Of a DNA stretch of 64,000 bases, positions 46,271 to 58,000 are shown piece after piece. Source of the DNA: Stratiolaelaps scimitus. Taxonomy: Eukaryota > Arthropoda > Arachnida > Mesostigmata > Laelapidae. The first letter of the stretch is position 1, and the number at the start of each line of letters is the position of its first letter. The stretch is from NCBI GenBank assembly GCA_019614645.1, contig JABWDB010000007.1, positions 7,205,501 to 7,269,500 of the forward strand, in the 5' to 3' direction. The translations under genes were made by a program, and so were the position numbers. The notes under the pieces are model-generated. The model was not told where the DNA came from, searched no databases, and worked only from the letters and a program-made list of their open reading frames with translations.

Positions 46271-46470
46271 CCTTGCAGCGCTATCCTTAATTCAATCTTC
46301 GGATAGCGTCAGCGAATTGAGCCAAATGCAATCCTTGAGATATCCGCTGGCCGAGGGCATCAAGAGTCCACGTCAGCAAGCGCCGGTGTGTGATCCATTT
46401 GTCTTCCGCAAAATACAAAAACGATGATCTGGCAATGACTTTATTGAGAAATCTTTTTCAGTACGTACAC

Positions 46471-46611
46471 TGCGCAGTGGCTTGGACGGCTAAGTCTCTG
46501 GCTATCGGAAGCCAGAGGCCGCAGGTTCGAGCCCTGCCGTGTGACATAAAAGAGCTTAAGCATTGTAAAATTGCAGCTCCTCCAATAAACCATTAAACCT
46601 TTACCTTTACA
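46471..46611 (+). repeat. tRNA-derived SINE, family 1, near-complete copy
   Basis: Starts GCAGTGGCTTGGACGGCTAAG, B-box GGTTCGAGCCC, then GAGCTTAAGCATTGTA, TTGCAGCTCC, AATAAACC and a TTTACC tail. It is not a working tRNA because the acceptor stem and anticodon arm do not close. Confidence 0.88.
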
Positions 46612-47931
46612 CTGATTATGTGGCAAAACCGTAATTGTAGCCTCGCCATGCGATTATTAAGCTTTCGACCACGATGGAAACGTTTTTGGTGACCTTTAGT
46701 TTGGAAATCCACCATTTTGATGAATTCTAGATCGTTAAATGTAGATTATCATTAAGGATTGCTGTTTATTTTTATTGAACGAACTCGACTTGATGACATT
46801 GGGCGCTCTTCCACAAGTGAGTACTTTCACAAAAATTGCAACACTGTCGTAAATCCAAGCTAGGAGGAGTCAAGGTCAGATTGTGAAAGAAGGTTTTAAT
46901 TATCCAATGGTTTGGACCTCGAACCGCTGGCCTTGGTTTGGAACTAATTTGATTATTACTTCAAACAGGCTCGGGGATTTACTAGGCGTATACTGTTCGA
47001 AGCGGCTCTCGGTAGATCCGACCTCGGCCTTCAAGCTCCACCGAGTCCAGCACGAATTTAAAAAGTTTAAAATGAGCATTTTGCATTGAAGTAGTTTAAA
47101 ATGAGCTTTTTGCTCCACAAGCAGCTATAAAATGACCCAGCACTCGGAATACAAGAAGGATAATACTTTTCTTTCTATTTACGTCAGACTCAACAGGTCC
47201 TTCCAAGGCTGTGAGGGCCTCTCACGTGAACTTCATTGCGAACCGCACCTATTGCACGACCATTGTTGGACCTTCAGAAGGGGGGCGATGTTGTCTGATA
47301 TGGTTCAACTTCTATCGAGTCCTGGATCGCAGTTGTCCGGTATCTACTGCTTGTAACTCTAGTACGAGCAGAGAAGATTCTCAGACGTTGGCATAGGGGT
47401 TGTCGATTTCCTATTCTACAACACATTGTTCATTGCCTGCCTGAAGTTTCGCTGTTCATGGCTGACCTGTTTCACAAATGGGCTCATGGAAACGCCATTC
47501 TATTCCGACTGTTGGCGTTTGCTTGACAAAATACGACGATATGTACGATGATCACGCCGAGCCACGTATTGGGAAATCTTTCTCATTTCACTACTGGCTG
47601 TGCAATCAGTGCAGCTTAATGTCTACAGCTATTTATCTACCTGTTATGCATAAGTTAATTTACTAGGGCACTGAGCGCTTGCCTGTCTACGTGCATGCTT
47701 TCCTGTGTTACAGTCGATATATTCTACACCTAAATATTATTGTTTCAAACAATTTGCGGCCATGTTGCGCACAAGAACAGGCTCAAATGAGAGTACCATC
47801 AATGACATCTAGTGAGCAGTGTCTATTGCTCTTATACGCAATGGATGTTTGATAATCCTAAGGCTGTCCTAGTCGAAGGTGCCTGTATATGATGGTATCA
47901 TTTACAGCATCTATTATCAATGTGTATCGAG
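46612..47931. other. Spacer before the tandem repeat, no gene recognised
   Basis: A duplicated pair of segments near 47060-47115 (AAAGTTTAAAATGAGC / TAGTTTAAAATGAGC) is present. The right end (47877-47940) matches 60000-60060 in the 3' flank of gene B, so the phospholipase duplication reaches this far. Confidence 0.4.
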
Positions 47932-49215
47932 CCTTACGTTTCAGAGATGCGATAGATGCGAGGCAGAGTCCTTCTTGAGATTGATAATTGTGCTATCCTT
48001 GGGAAACTCTCACGTGTTTGTATGTGTTGTTAAGTAGCATAGATGTAGGTATAGTATATAATGCCGACGTGGCCTGGGTGACTAGCGCACATTTCCTTGA
48101 GTGCGGCTGCTATGGAACCCACGAATGATCGCCGGTTCGATCCCCACAAATCGTGGTTTAGAAGTCAGCTGAAGGTCAGCTATGTAACTAAAAAGCGTAT
48201 CACAGATAAGATATAGAGAGGCCGTCCAGTATCACCAACTGGTATTCAGCTTTTATCCATAAAAGCCAACAAATATAGCGTTTAACGTTTGACTCATCAC
48301 TTATGTACAGTTCGGCCCCAATATCCTTGGTAGAACGGAGGTTGTGTGTGGCCGTCAGATCATAAACTATTGTGCTTGACAAAAAAACCGAAGGCGTTAA
48401 CCTAAATCAGACATTTATCTAAGTAGCATTTTTCAGAGGCGCCTGTAATTCGTGCGTGAATGTTTTTTTCGTATGATGAAGGGTTTAGAATGGCTTGACC
48501 TGGTCAGCGCCGGTAGTCGATTTTGATCGGAAAGCCAAATATTATCCTATCGAATTTTGAATGAAATTGTCACATTCGGCACTTTTGGTAACGCTCGAAA
48601 CATTTGCCTAAGCTAAGCAGAAATGTAATAGATCGGTGGAGTACTATCTAACAAAATGGATTCAGTAAGCGCGCCAACGTTGACAAGCAAAATTATTGTT
48701 GACACGGCCCGAGCGCGCAACTTCAATCGTGCGTATTGTTCTACCACTTTGAGGATGATTGTCTTGAACGGCTGGAAAATCTCCATTACGTTGAGTTTTT
48801 CCAATCTCGGAAACATTCTGAGACCAACTGCGTTGTACAGTTCACTGCCCGGCGTTGGCACAATCGATTCCCTGAGACAGGCATATTGCACGGGTCCTGC
48901 GCCTGAAATCCCCTTTTGCATCCTGTCAAGGGCATCAATGTCCTCCTTGAGGTCAGAACGCCACTCTGTGAACAATACGGAAGCTTCGTTACTACCAAGC
49001 TATTGTAAAGTGTGACTTAGAATTCAGTCTTTTTGAGAACAAAACAACGAGAACTTGTGTTTCCGATAGAGTTTGACGGCCAGACAACCTTCGTAGTATG
49101 AAGGTCAAAATTTGAAAGAGGACTTACAACAGCCCACACCTAGACATACAACCTACACCCAGTGTCGATCACGTTGCGTCATATCTTTCGAAATATCCTT
49201 TGAGATGAGAGCAAT
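47932..49215. repeat. 1.28-kb tandem repeat, unit 1
   Basis: This unit is followed directly by a second copy at 49216-50499, offset 1281-1284 bases. The differences I see are a 3-base indel (TGTTGTTAAG vs TGTTAAG, near 48027) and one substitution (C48286 vs G49567). The open frames at 48613-48975 (minus) and 48656-49015 (plus) are repeated unchanged at 49894-50256 and 49937-50296. They overlap on opposite strands; the minus frame has a stretch (DLKEDIDALDRMQK) reminiscent of the C-terminal part of a LINE reverse transcriptase, so the unit is probably transposon-derived and not a gene. Confidence 0.95.
48064..48160 (+). repeat. tRNA-like SINE head inside tandem unit 1
   Basis: GTGGCCTGGGTGACTAGCGCA resembles an A box and GGTTCGATCCCC is a perfect B box about 50 bases later. 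No cloverleaf closes. The same sequence stands at 49345-49441 in unit 2. Confidence 0.65.
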
Positions 49216-50499
49216 CCTTACGTTTCAGAGATGCGATAGATGCGAGGCAGAGTCCTTCTTGAGATTGATAATTGTGCTATCCTTGGGAAACTCTCACGTG
49301 TTTGTATGTGTTAAGTAGCATAGATGTAGGTATAGTATATAATGCCGACGTGGCCTGGGTGACTAGCGCACATTTCCTTGAGTGCGGCTGCTATGGAACC
49401 CACGAATGATCGCCGGTTCGATCCCCACAAATCGTGGTTTAGAAGTCAGCTGAAGGTCAGCTATGTAACTAAAAAGCGTATCACAGATAAGATATAGAGA
49501 GGCCGTCCAGTATCACCAACTGGTATTCAGCTTTTATCCATAAAAGCCAACAAATATAGCGTTTAAGGTTTGACTCATCACTTATGTACAGTTCGGCCCC
49601 AATATCCTTGGTAGAACGGAGGTTGTGTGTGGCCGTCAGATCATAAACTATTGTGCTTGACAAAAAAACCGAAGGCGTTAACCTAAATCAGACATTTATC
49701 TAAGTAGCATTTTTCAGAGGCGCCTGTAATTCGTGCGTGAATGTTTTTTTCGTATGATGAAGGGTTTAGAATGGCTTGACCTGGTCAGCGCCGGTAGTCG
49801 ATTTTGATCGGAAAGCCAAATATTATCCTATCGAATTTTGAATGAAATTGTCACATTCGGCACTTTTGGTAACGCTCGAAACATTTGCCTAAGCTAAGCA
49901 GAAATGTAATAGATCGGTGGAGTACTATCTAACAAAATGGATTCAGTAAGCGCGCCAACGTTGACAAGCAAAATTATTGTTGACACGGCCCGAGCGCGCA
50001 ACTTCAATCGTGCGTATTGTTCTACCACTTTGAGGATGATTGTCTTGAACGGCTGGAAAATCTCCATTACGTTGAGTTTTTCCAATCTCGGAAACATTCT
50101 GAGACCAACTGCGTTGTACAGTTCACTGCCCGGCGTTGGCACAATCGATTCCCTGAGACAGGCATATTGCACGGGTCCTGCGCCTGAAATCCCCTTTTGC
50201 ATCCTGTCAAGGGCATCAATGTCCTCCTTGAGGTCAGAACGCCACTCTGTGAACAATACGGAAGCTTCGTTACTACCAAGCTATTGTAAAGTGTGACTTA
50301 GAATTCAGTCTTTTTGAGAACAAAACAACGAGAACTTGTGTTTCCGATAGAGTTTGACGGCCAGACAACCTTCGTAGTATGAAGGTCAAAATTTGAAAGA
50401 GGACTTACAACAGCCCACACCTAGACATACAACCTACACCCAGTGTCGATCACGTTGCGTCATATCTTTCGAAATATCCTTTGAGATGAGAGCAATCCT
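49216..50499. repeat. 1.28-kb tandem repeat, unit 2
   Basis: Near-identical to the unit at 47932-49215 and directly abutting it, ending at the shared segment GAGAGCAATCCT. It is followed at once by the MITE-like repeat beginning TGTATCGAACTCG. Such identity beside much more diverged repeats points to a very recent duplication or an assembly duplication. Confidence 0.95.
49345..49441 (+). repeat. tRNA-like SINE head inside tandem unit 2
   Basis: Same A-box and B-box arrangement as in unit 1. Confidence 0.65.
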
Positions 50500-51620
50500 G
50501 TATCGAACTCGAAGCGAGATGGCAGGACAATGAATTCGTACAGCGGTACAATGAATTTCAGATTCATCATAATGCGTCATTCAAATACTTGCCGAATCCG
50601 TCTATGACTCGCCGATTTCATTCCAAGTTCTCGTTTCGAGTTTGACATAGCATTGGTCTGCTCGAGCTTCTTGATCCTATTCAGTCTCGCTGTTACGACG
50701 AGTGTTACTCCTGCGTGCGCCATTGTTTGGAATCGTTAACAGAAGGAGTACGTCAGCTCAGACTCGTAACCTTCTCGTAAACATATTGTTTCATTCAGAA
50801 AAGTTCAAGCGAACTAGTAAAACTAGTTAAGGATAAGCATGGGTACATGGGGTTGTTCCAGAGTCCAAAATAAAAAGCTACAGGTAACCTGCATTCTGGT
50901 CTGAATGCAGCCCACCTGATAGGTGGGCTTGTCTTGCGAGCGCTGTCCTTTATTTAAATTATCAGTAAATAAATATTTTTTCCAAGGGCTATTCTCGTGG
51001 TTATCGGCGGCCTAGGGAATGCTGCGGGAAACGACGTCAATCTTACTGACCCCTCCCTGACATAAGTCATATCTTATATAAACAAATATGCTTGTTTATT
51101 CAGGAAACACCTTCACGAAAATCTTGAATGAGTGTTTTTAATAATGAAACATAAAACAGACAGTAACAGCCAGTTGGTTTGATTCGTCATACATGAAGGG
51201 GTTGATGTATCTCCTCCTTTTAGCACGATGTGGACTTGACTGTTTGCGTTGCACTTACTATACCCAACCAAAAAAAAGCTCATACACCTGCGGTGATCTG
51301 ATTCCGGCAGCTGGCAGTGGTTGGAGTGTTTGCTTTTTGTCACTTGTCCTAAAGCAGAACTTTGCGGATGCACGATTTTGGTAGTGTTCCTCACTGACCG
51401 GTGACCTGAACTATGTCCTGGCTGTGTCTACTGCTGTGGATTTCCTGAGCTTCCTCGATAGACCATGGTGGCTCAAGGCATCAGGCGCATCTTACTCCTG
51501 AAGCTACCTAGAATCCAAAGTCAATAATGTGATCTCCTTAGCTACTTTGAGTCCAAGCTGTCATTCTAAAGCGATATCGACGGTGACAGTTATTCTTCCG
51601 ACAGCGAACTATAGCTCAAT
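50498..51620. repeat. 1-kb dispersed repeat X, copy 1
   Basis: Aligns over its length with 54475-55950. Shared landmarks are the MITE-like start TATCGAAC, ATAGCATTGGTC, GCGCTGTCCTTTATTT, GTCAATCTT-CTGAC, CCTGCGGTGATC, TTTTGTCACT-GTCCTAAAG, GATTTCCTGAGC and GGTGGCTCAA. The two copies differ at many sites, unlike the tandem units. Copy 1 lacks the 149-base retroposon present in copy 2, so it provides the empty site. No long open frame is shared. Confidence 0.85.
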
Positions 51621-51689
51621 ATACAAATTGATTTCTTGCGCCGGCCGGATATGAATTATTATGCAAGTACGAAGATTAACTTCGTGTAC

Positions 51690-52031
51690 ATCAACTCCAA
51701 CTCACCTAACAATGCGCATGTAACAGTTAAGCCTACGCTTCGTGAGCTATGTTATTGTACGCCACCTTGCTTCTGTCCAAGTGCTCCGTCTCTAACGTTC
51801 GTCGGAAATGGGCGTTTCCCTCTCCCATCGATGTCGACATTTTTTTCCCAAAGGTCGTCTGTCCATGTCGTGGAACTACTCAAGTTCATTTCCTCTCTCC
51901 TCTGCTCGATATAAATACCAGTGCCGAGTGGCAGATCGTATGAGTTCAAATAGGGATCGAAGCCTCTTTGGGCAAGCAGACATTATCGGTTCTTCGATAC
52001 GAAGTTCTGACAAGGCGACGACAAGTACAGC
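51690..52031 (+). promoter_or_regulatory. Promoter region and 5' UTR of phospholipase gene B with TATA box
   Basis: A TATAAATA box lies at 51910-51917, about 115 bases before the ATG at 52032. The block is conserved with the region upstream of gene A. Transcription would start near 51940. The rest is leader sequence. Confidence 0.6.
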
Positions 52032-55000
52032 ATGATGATGCCTGAGTTCATTTCTATAGTGCTACTGCCTTTGCTGGTGGTGTGCTCACAAGTGGCCCTC
52101 TCAAGCGCTGGAAGCACCAATAATCTCGCTGGTCCGTTTTCAATGTAAGTACTATATGAAAATTAGAAACATGTAATATCATCATATGAACGAAGGACAT
52201 GATCTTTATGGTTCATTTGAAATGTTCCATTCAAGCGCCAGAGTAGATGTTCAAAGAGTAATATCATATTTGCCCTCCATATGATGACGAGGCACTTCGA
52301 GTCATTGAGATCATGTCCGATATAGTCTTCGACTCGGCAAACACTCGCGGTAGTATTCCTGTTATGTTATGGGATAACTTCTGTCAATGATAGGATATAT
52401 AATATTTCATGAGGATTCCCTGCTGGACGCCCGAGTCGGAGTTTACTACTGTGTCACTCATAAGTTGACTAGATGGATAAGGATATACCTGCGACTTGTG
52501 CGAACTCATCGCATAGAACATTGCCAATATACCCGACGATTGGAGACACAAGGTCCTGCAAGTGAAAGGTGGGCGATGCCCTCTAAAAAGAAGTAACTCT
52601 TCCGGGCTGACGCTCAACCAATATTTAACGTCCGCAGTACTGCTTTCGGCATTATTTCATAAGACGGACCCCTTAACGCAAATGGGTAACGGCGAGCCTA
52701 TGTGTTCCTCCAATAGCAAGAGGCACACAAATGCACCATGCCACTGGGCTCAACATGCGTTCTGGACCAGCAGAACACATCAAATAGCTGACCGGACCAC
52801 CTTTCGCGTTCTGATGAGTTATTTCAGTCAGATGACATGGCGGGGTAGGTCATATCAGAGGGAGCAACGGAGTGATTGGCCCGAAGGCCGTCAGCGGCAA
52901 AATGGGGGTCAATTACAGGGTCCGCAGTGCGAAGGCTCCGGACCGTCCGAGATGTTCTCTTCGCACAGTTTCTGACGGACAATGCAAGCAGCGGTGGTCA
53001 CAGATCTTTCGTGTTGCCAATGTCTAGAGCGTCGTTTGTCAACATAGTATTTTAAACGAGCACCAGCACGAAAGGCCCCAGGCGGGTCCGCATCATGGCT
53101 GCCATAGGTCGACCTGAGATTAGTTGTTGCGTCATTCGAAAAACCACGGGTGCGAAGGAAAGAAGACCTTCCCATGATGACTACAAAGTCGAGTTGCACA
53201 CATTAATTTCCGCAGCAAGTTTTCTCGACAATGTGGGCGTGTCACTAGGGGCTGGGCGCCTTGACCTCCCCTAAGAGTCGAGGGCGCTCTAGATATTTGG
53301 ATTTGGTCCATCATACTTATTTGGATTTTTGGACGCTTTCCATCAAGAACAACAGCGTTAAAATAGACTGAAGCGCATTCATGATAGTTTTCATGGCTCT
53401 GCCAGTTGAGAGTTTAGGGTGCCAGGTATACCGACTAATAAATATGTGTTGAAACAGTGAATCCTTCTTCAATGGCGTCTTGCTAGGGTCGGCTTGTAGA
53501 CGGCTTGTTTCTTAAGGGTATCGTACGTTCCCTCGATTCCCGCTGACTCGGTTTGGTGCACTTTGTTCGACTCTGAGAGATTGAACTCGGTGGAGGAGGT
53601 AGCGGACGTGAGGGAGTAAGCGAAGAAGTGCAACAAGCCATATTTAGTCACATTCAGCAGGACCCGTTACGATGTCCCTTACGACATCTGAAAACGTGCG
53701 TACCCCGTTGTTGGGCTTCGAGGGCGGCGTGCTTCATATTCTACCAGTCCGGGATCTCATGCTGTGGATTGTACACTTGATGGAGGATGCTTACTCCTGA
53801 ATGCATTGTCGTTTTTCAATAGCGGCAGCAAAGATGGGACAAGCAAGGGATGCAGCTGCTTGGGGACCCTGACGTTGCACACATTTAGCGGAAGCTTCAC
53901 ATAAAACAGCCGTAGGCTGTCAACCCCGCCGCAACGTCGGCAGGTCTGTTAGCCCTGCAGTCAGCTTCTTTTTGGCCCATTTTCTCACATGTAAAGCAAA
54001 GCAGAGGTCGTGGACTCCCAATTAGGACCGGGCGCGTTCGGTATCCCAAGACGGATGGACGGGGTGGATATTTGAAGCGGATGGCCATCCTTTGAGTTGG
54101 GGGTTGAATCGGCTCGCTTTCCGTTGTGCCACGTATTGTGATTCTGCAAACTTCAACAACCTTCTCATTGAGTTCCCTCAGCCGTGAACGCTGTCCCCAC
54201 CTTTGGTCCTCAAAACTGCCCAGCAGTGTCACCTGGAGCAACTTTTGAAGCATCTTTGGAGCAATTCATCCCGCCCAAGCGGCAATGGTGACCGACTCAA
54301 AGAGGCGATGGACGTCTTTGCAGACATCCATTAGCCCCATCTTGAAGAGATGACTGATACCGGCTTCGCCCGACGGCACAAATACTATTTCGATGATGTT
54401 CAATTGGCGCTTTTGCATGTCACCTTTTATTCATATTCGTTCACTTGTCATTTCCTAAATCACAGCAATGATGTATCGAACGCGGAGCGAAGTATGACAG
54501 GACAATAAATCTGTACAATGGCACAATGAATTCAAAATTGAACGTGTCTTGGCCGAATACATGAACGCATCTTGCGCGTGTCACCAAATCGCCCTGCACT
54601 GCTCCAGATACTCTCACTCAACATGTGATTGACGCATTATGATGAATGCGAATTCATTGTACCGTTGTACGAATTTATTCTCCTGACATTTCGTTTCAAG
54701 TTCGATATAGCATTGGTCGGCCCCAGCTTCTAGACATTGTTCAGTCTCAATGCCACAAAGAGTTATACCCATTGCATGCGACATTATCTGTAATCTTTCA
54801 CTGAATCAATACGTCAGGGTTGCTCAGATTCGCATCCCTCTCATAAACATTTTGTCTCATCCGTACCAGCTAAATTAAACTTATAAAAGCAGTCAAGGAT
54901 GAGCATGGACACACGGAGTTGTTCGAAAGTCGAAGATCAATCTGAAGATAGCCTATATCCAGCTCGCTAGGTGGAGGTGTCCTGTGTGCGCTGTCCTTTA

Positions 55001-58000
55001 TTTTTAATTATCTGCTATTGCATAGTTGATGAGAGACCATCAACGGAGCAGATGATTAGTTGGAATCAGTCATATTTTCAGGCAACCGCAACTTGCTCCT
55101 TTTTCCCAACGTGTATTACCATAGTGCTCGGCGACGTAGAGGATGGTGCGGGAAATTCGGCGTCAATCTTGCTGACGCCTGATATACGTCACATCCTATA
55201 TAGACAAATGTGGTTTGTTTATTTAGGAAGCAACTGTTTTACCTTAATGAAGATATTGATTGAATATTATTATAATATACACAAGGTTAATAGTGACAGT
55301 CAGTGGTGATTAGACTCGTCATAAATGAAGGGGCTGACGTAGGTCCTCCTTTTAGGCCGATGCGAAGTTGACTGTTTGCAACGAAAACACAGCTCGTACG
55401 CCTGCGGTGATCCGATTTCGTTAGCTGGCAGTAGTTGGAGTATTTACCTTTTGTCACTCGTCCTAAAGGATTATTTTGCGCGTGCACGATTTTGGTAGTG
55501 TTTCTCACTGATCGGTGACCTGAGCTGGGGCTGTGTCCACTGTTGTGGATTTCCTGAGCTTTCTCGATAGACTATGGTGGCTCAAAGCATCAGCAGCACC
55601 TCGCTCCCGAAGCTACGATTTCATATAGAACCTTTTTTGTAGAGGAGGAAATTTTCTTCAAACGCACGGACACCACGAGAGACGTTCCAATCTCCATGAA
55701 AGTGGGCCGATCCAGTGCAGGGGGGTTGACGTGGATGACAAAACGCCTCTGCCTGCTAAAACCATCCTCTGCTGAGAGCGTATCATATAGAACCTAAAGT
55801 CATCAAAGTAATCACCTCATCTATTTTAAGTCCAATCCGGTTTTCTAAGGCGGTATCGGCAGTGGCCGCTTCTCCTCTAGCCACCAAAATTGCTTAGTGT
55901 AGTTCGAGATATGACTTGATAACTTACGCCGGCTGGAGGCTAATTTCAATGTCTCAATATAGTGCAGACAATGCTATGGCCAATCTCACGAAGACATTAT
56001 TTGTGCACCACCGAACGTGTTCATTTGATTTTTAATTAAGACCTGCTCATTGTGTTACAGCTTATCGCCCTTCGAAACGAAATACTACACCGATTATTAC
56101 TATGGCAGTGATAAACACAAACTCTATCTCGAGGTGACGGATAAACTTAGCGGAAGACGGCTGCACTGCACGTTCGTTGGCGACCGGGAGATCATTGCGG
56201 GCCTCATCGGCGATTCCGATGCGAAAATTAGCGGTAATTGTAACTACGTTTATCATTCTTCATCAGCAATAACCTCCAATGTTAGGTGCTGTTTGTGAAC
56301 TGGGCGGGAGAAACGAGTTATTGTAGCTGAAAGTTCAGCCGCTTCGATGCCGCTGACATGAGGCCACAAGGGATAATCGGTTCTGTTGATAACAACGCCC
56401 CGTTCGCTGGTACTTTGAGTGGAGAAACAAACGTTGAAACGTTCTGTGTCAACTAACAGCCACAACTATAGGGATTGGAGGCATATTAACAAAGAATAAC
56501 GCTCAATCATTAATTTCATTATTTCAAGGCCTATGATGGTTTCCAGTGGAAGCTATTTCATTATTCGTATGCAATCCACTAGCCTCTTCATGCTCAGTCG
56601 GGAAGATCTCTCGCTATTGTTGGTACTCCCACACCATCTGAGTACATTTGCATTGGTTCAAATAAGGTTTTCCCCTAGGGGAGCTCTTGTCTATCAATAC
56701 CATCCTGATGGTACTTGTATGGAAACATTGTCAACAGTTCCAGAAAGGTTGCCATGGGAACATGCCTACGTGGGAACACACATGATAACACGTGATTAGA
56801 TGGCGGCGATTATAGACAAGTTACCATGGCAGCAACTAGAGAAGCAGTAGTAATTAGACACTACAATACATTTTCCAGCTGACTCATAGCCAGCATTTAA
56901 CCTCCACGGTACAACTGCTTTCGGCATTGCTTCATAAGACGGACAACCCCTTTGAAATGCAAGTGTGCAACGGTGGAAGCCGAACCCGTGCACCTACGCG
57001 GTCTCCTCCAATTGAAAGGCGACACGAATGCGCCACTACTAGACACTATGGATCTATTCAAGAAGAAAAATTAATAAGCGAGAATCCGAATTCGGCAGTC
57101 GCTTTCCTCACCATCATAAATAGTCGATTATACATTAACCATTATCTATTATATATATATAATATGTTGTTGTTGTTGACAACTTGTAATACCTTCATCC
57201 GACGACAGCCAAACACGATGAGCCAAACAATAGCTTAGGTTTAGCGCAGTGTGGTTTTGACGACCTTATATGATAGAGAGTTTCCGCCAGCTGAACGCCC
57301 GATTATCCTTCTCCTAAATTGCTCTGGTTTAGACCTTGGTTAAAGGACTAGAATTAACGACAAATTTACTGCATCTCCTTCGGCTGGTTGATTCGTCAAT
57401 CAGAGGTTCTTAGTGAAGTTCTTCCATCGTTCGTCTCGCCGGTGATCAACGTAACGACAGATGAGATCGATGATCTCATCGATGACTGCCTCGCCAAACC
57501 AGCCGACCCAGCTGTATTAAAACTGCCTGGTCTGAGGAAAGTCATTAACGGCTTGATCAAGGGTGCCAAAGACATTGTCAGCCATCTGTTCATTTTCCCT
57601 GGTGAGTTTTTTTTTGAGAAATACAATCTATAGACCCGTGTTTTTTAGGCTGACACACCAAATTAATGAAGATATTATAATATTAATTACTCAATTAGTT
57701 AGTAGTTAGTTAGCTCTACACTGTTTGCATATGATATTGACGACCCTAGGTCATAAATCAGTTTTTGCCGAAAAGTTGTATTAAACAATAACATTGTATC
57801 GCGTCTGCTGTTGTTGATTGCAACAGGCACCAAGTGGTGTGGAGCCGGTGACGTCGCTCGAAATTATCACGATCTTGGACCAATGGCAGAAACCGATAAA
57901 TGCTGCCGAGATCACGATCATTCCATCGAGTCTATCAGCCGTGGACAAACCTACCACGACCTTAAAAATCCATTGTTTTACACGATGTAAGTCTGCTTTC

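Noticed and set aside
48064..48160. A functional tRNA gene
   Set aside because: A- and B-box-like sequences are present but no acceptor stem or anticodon arm closes; the same holds for the other tRNA-like heads, which sit in repeated elements.
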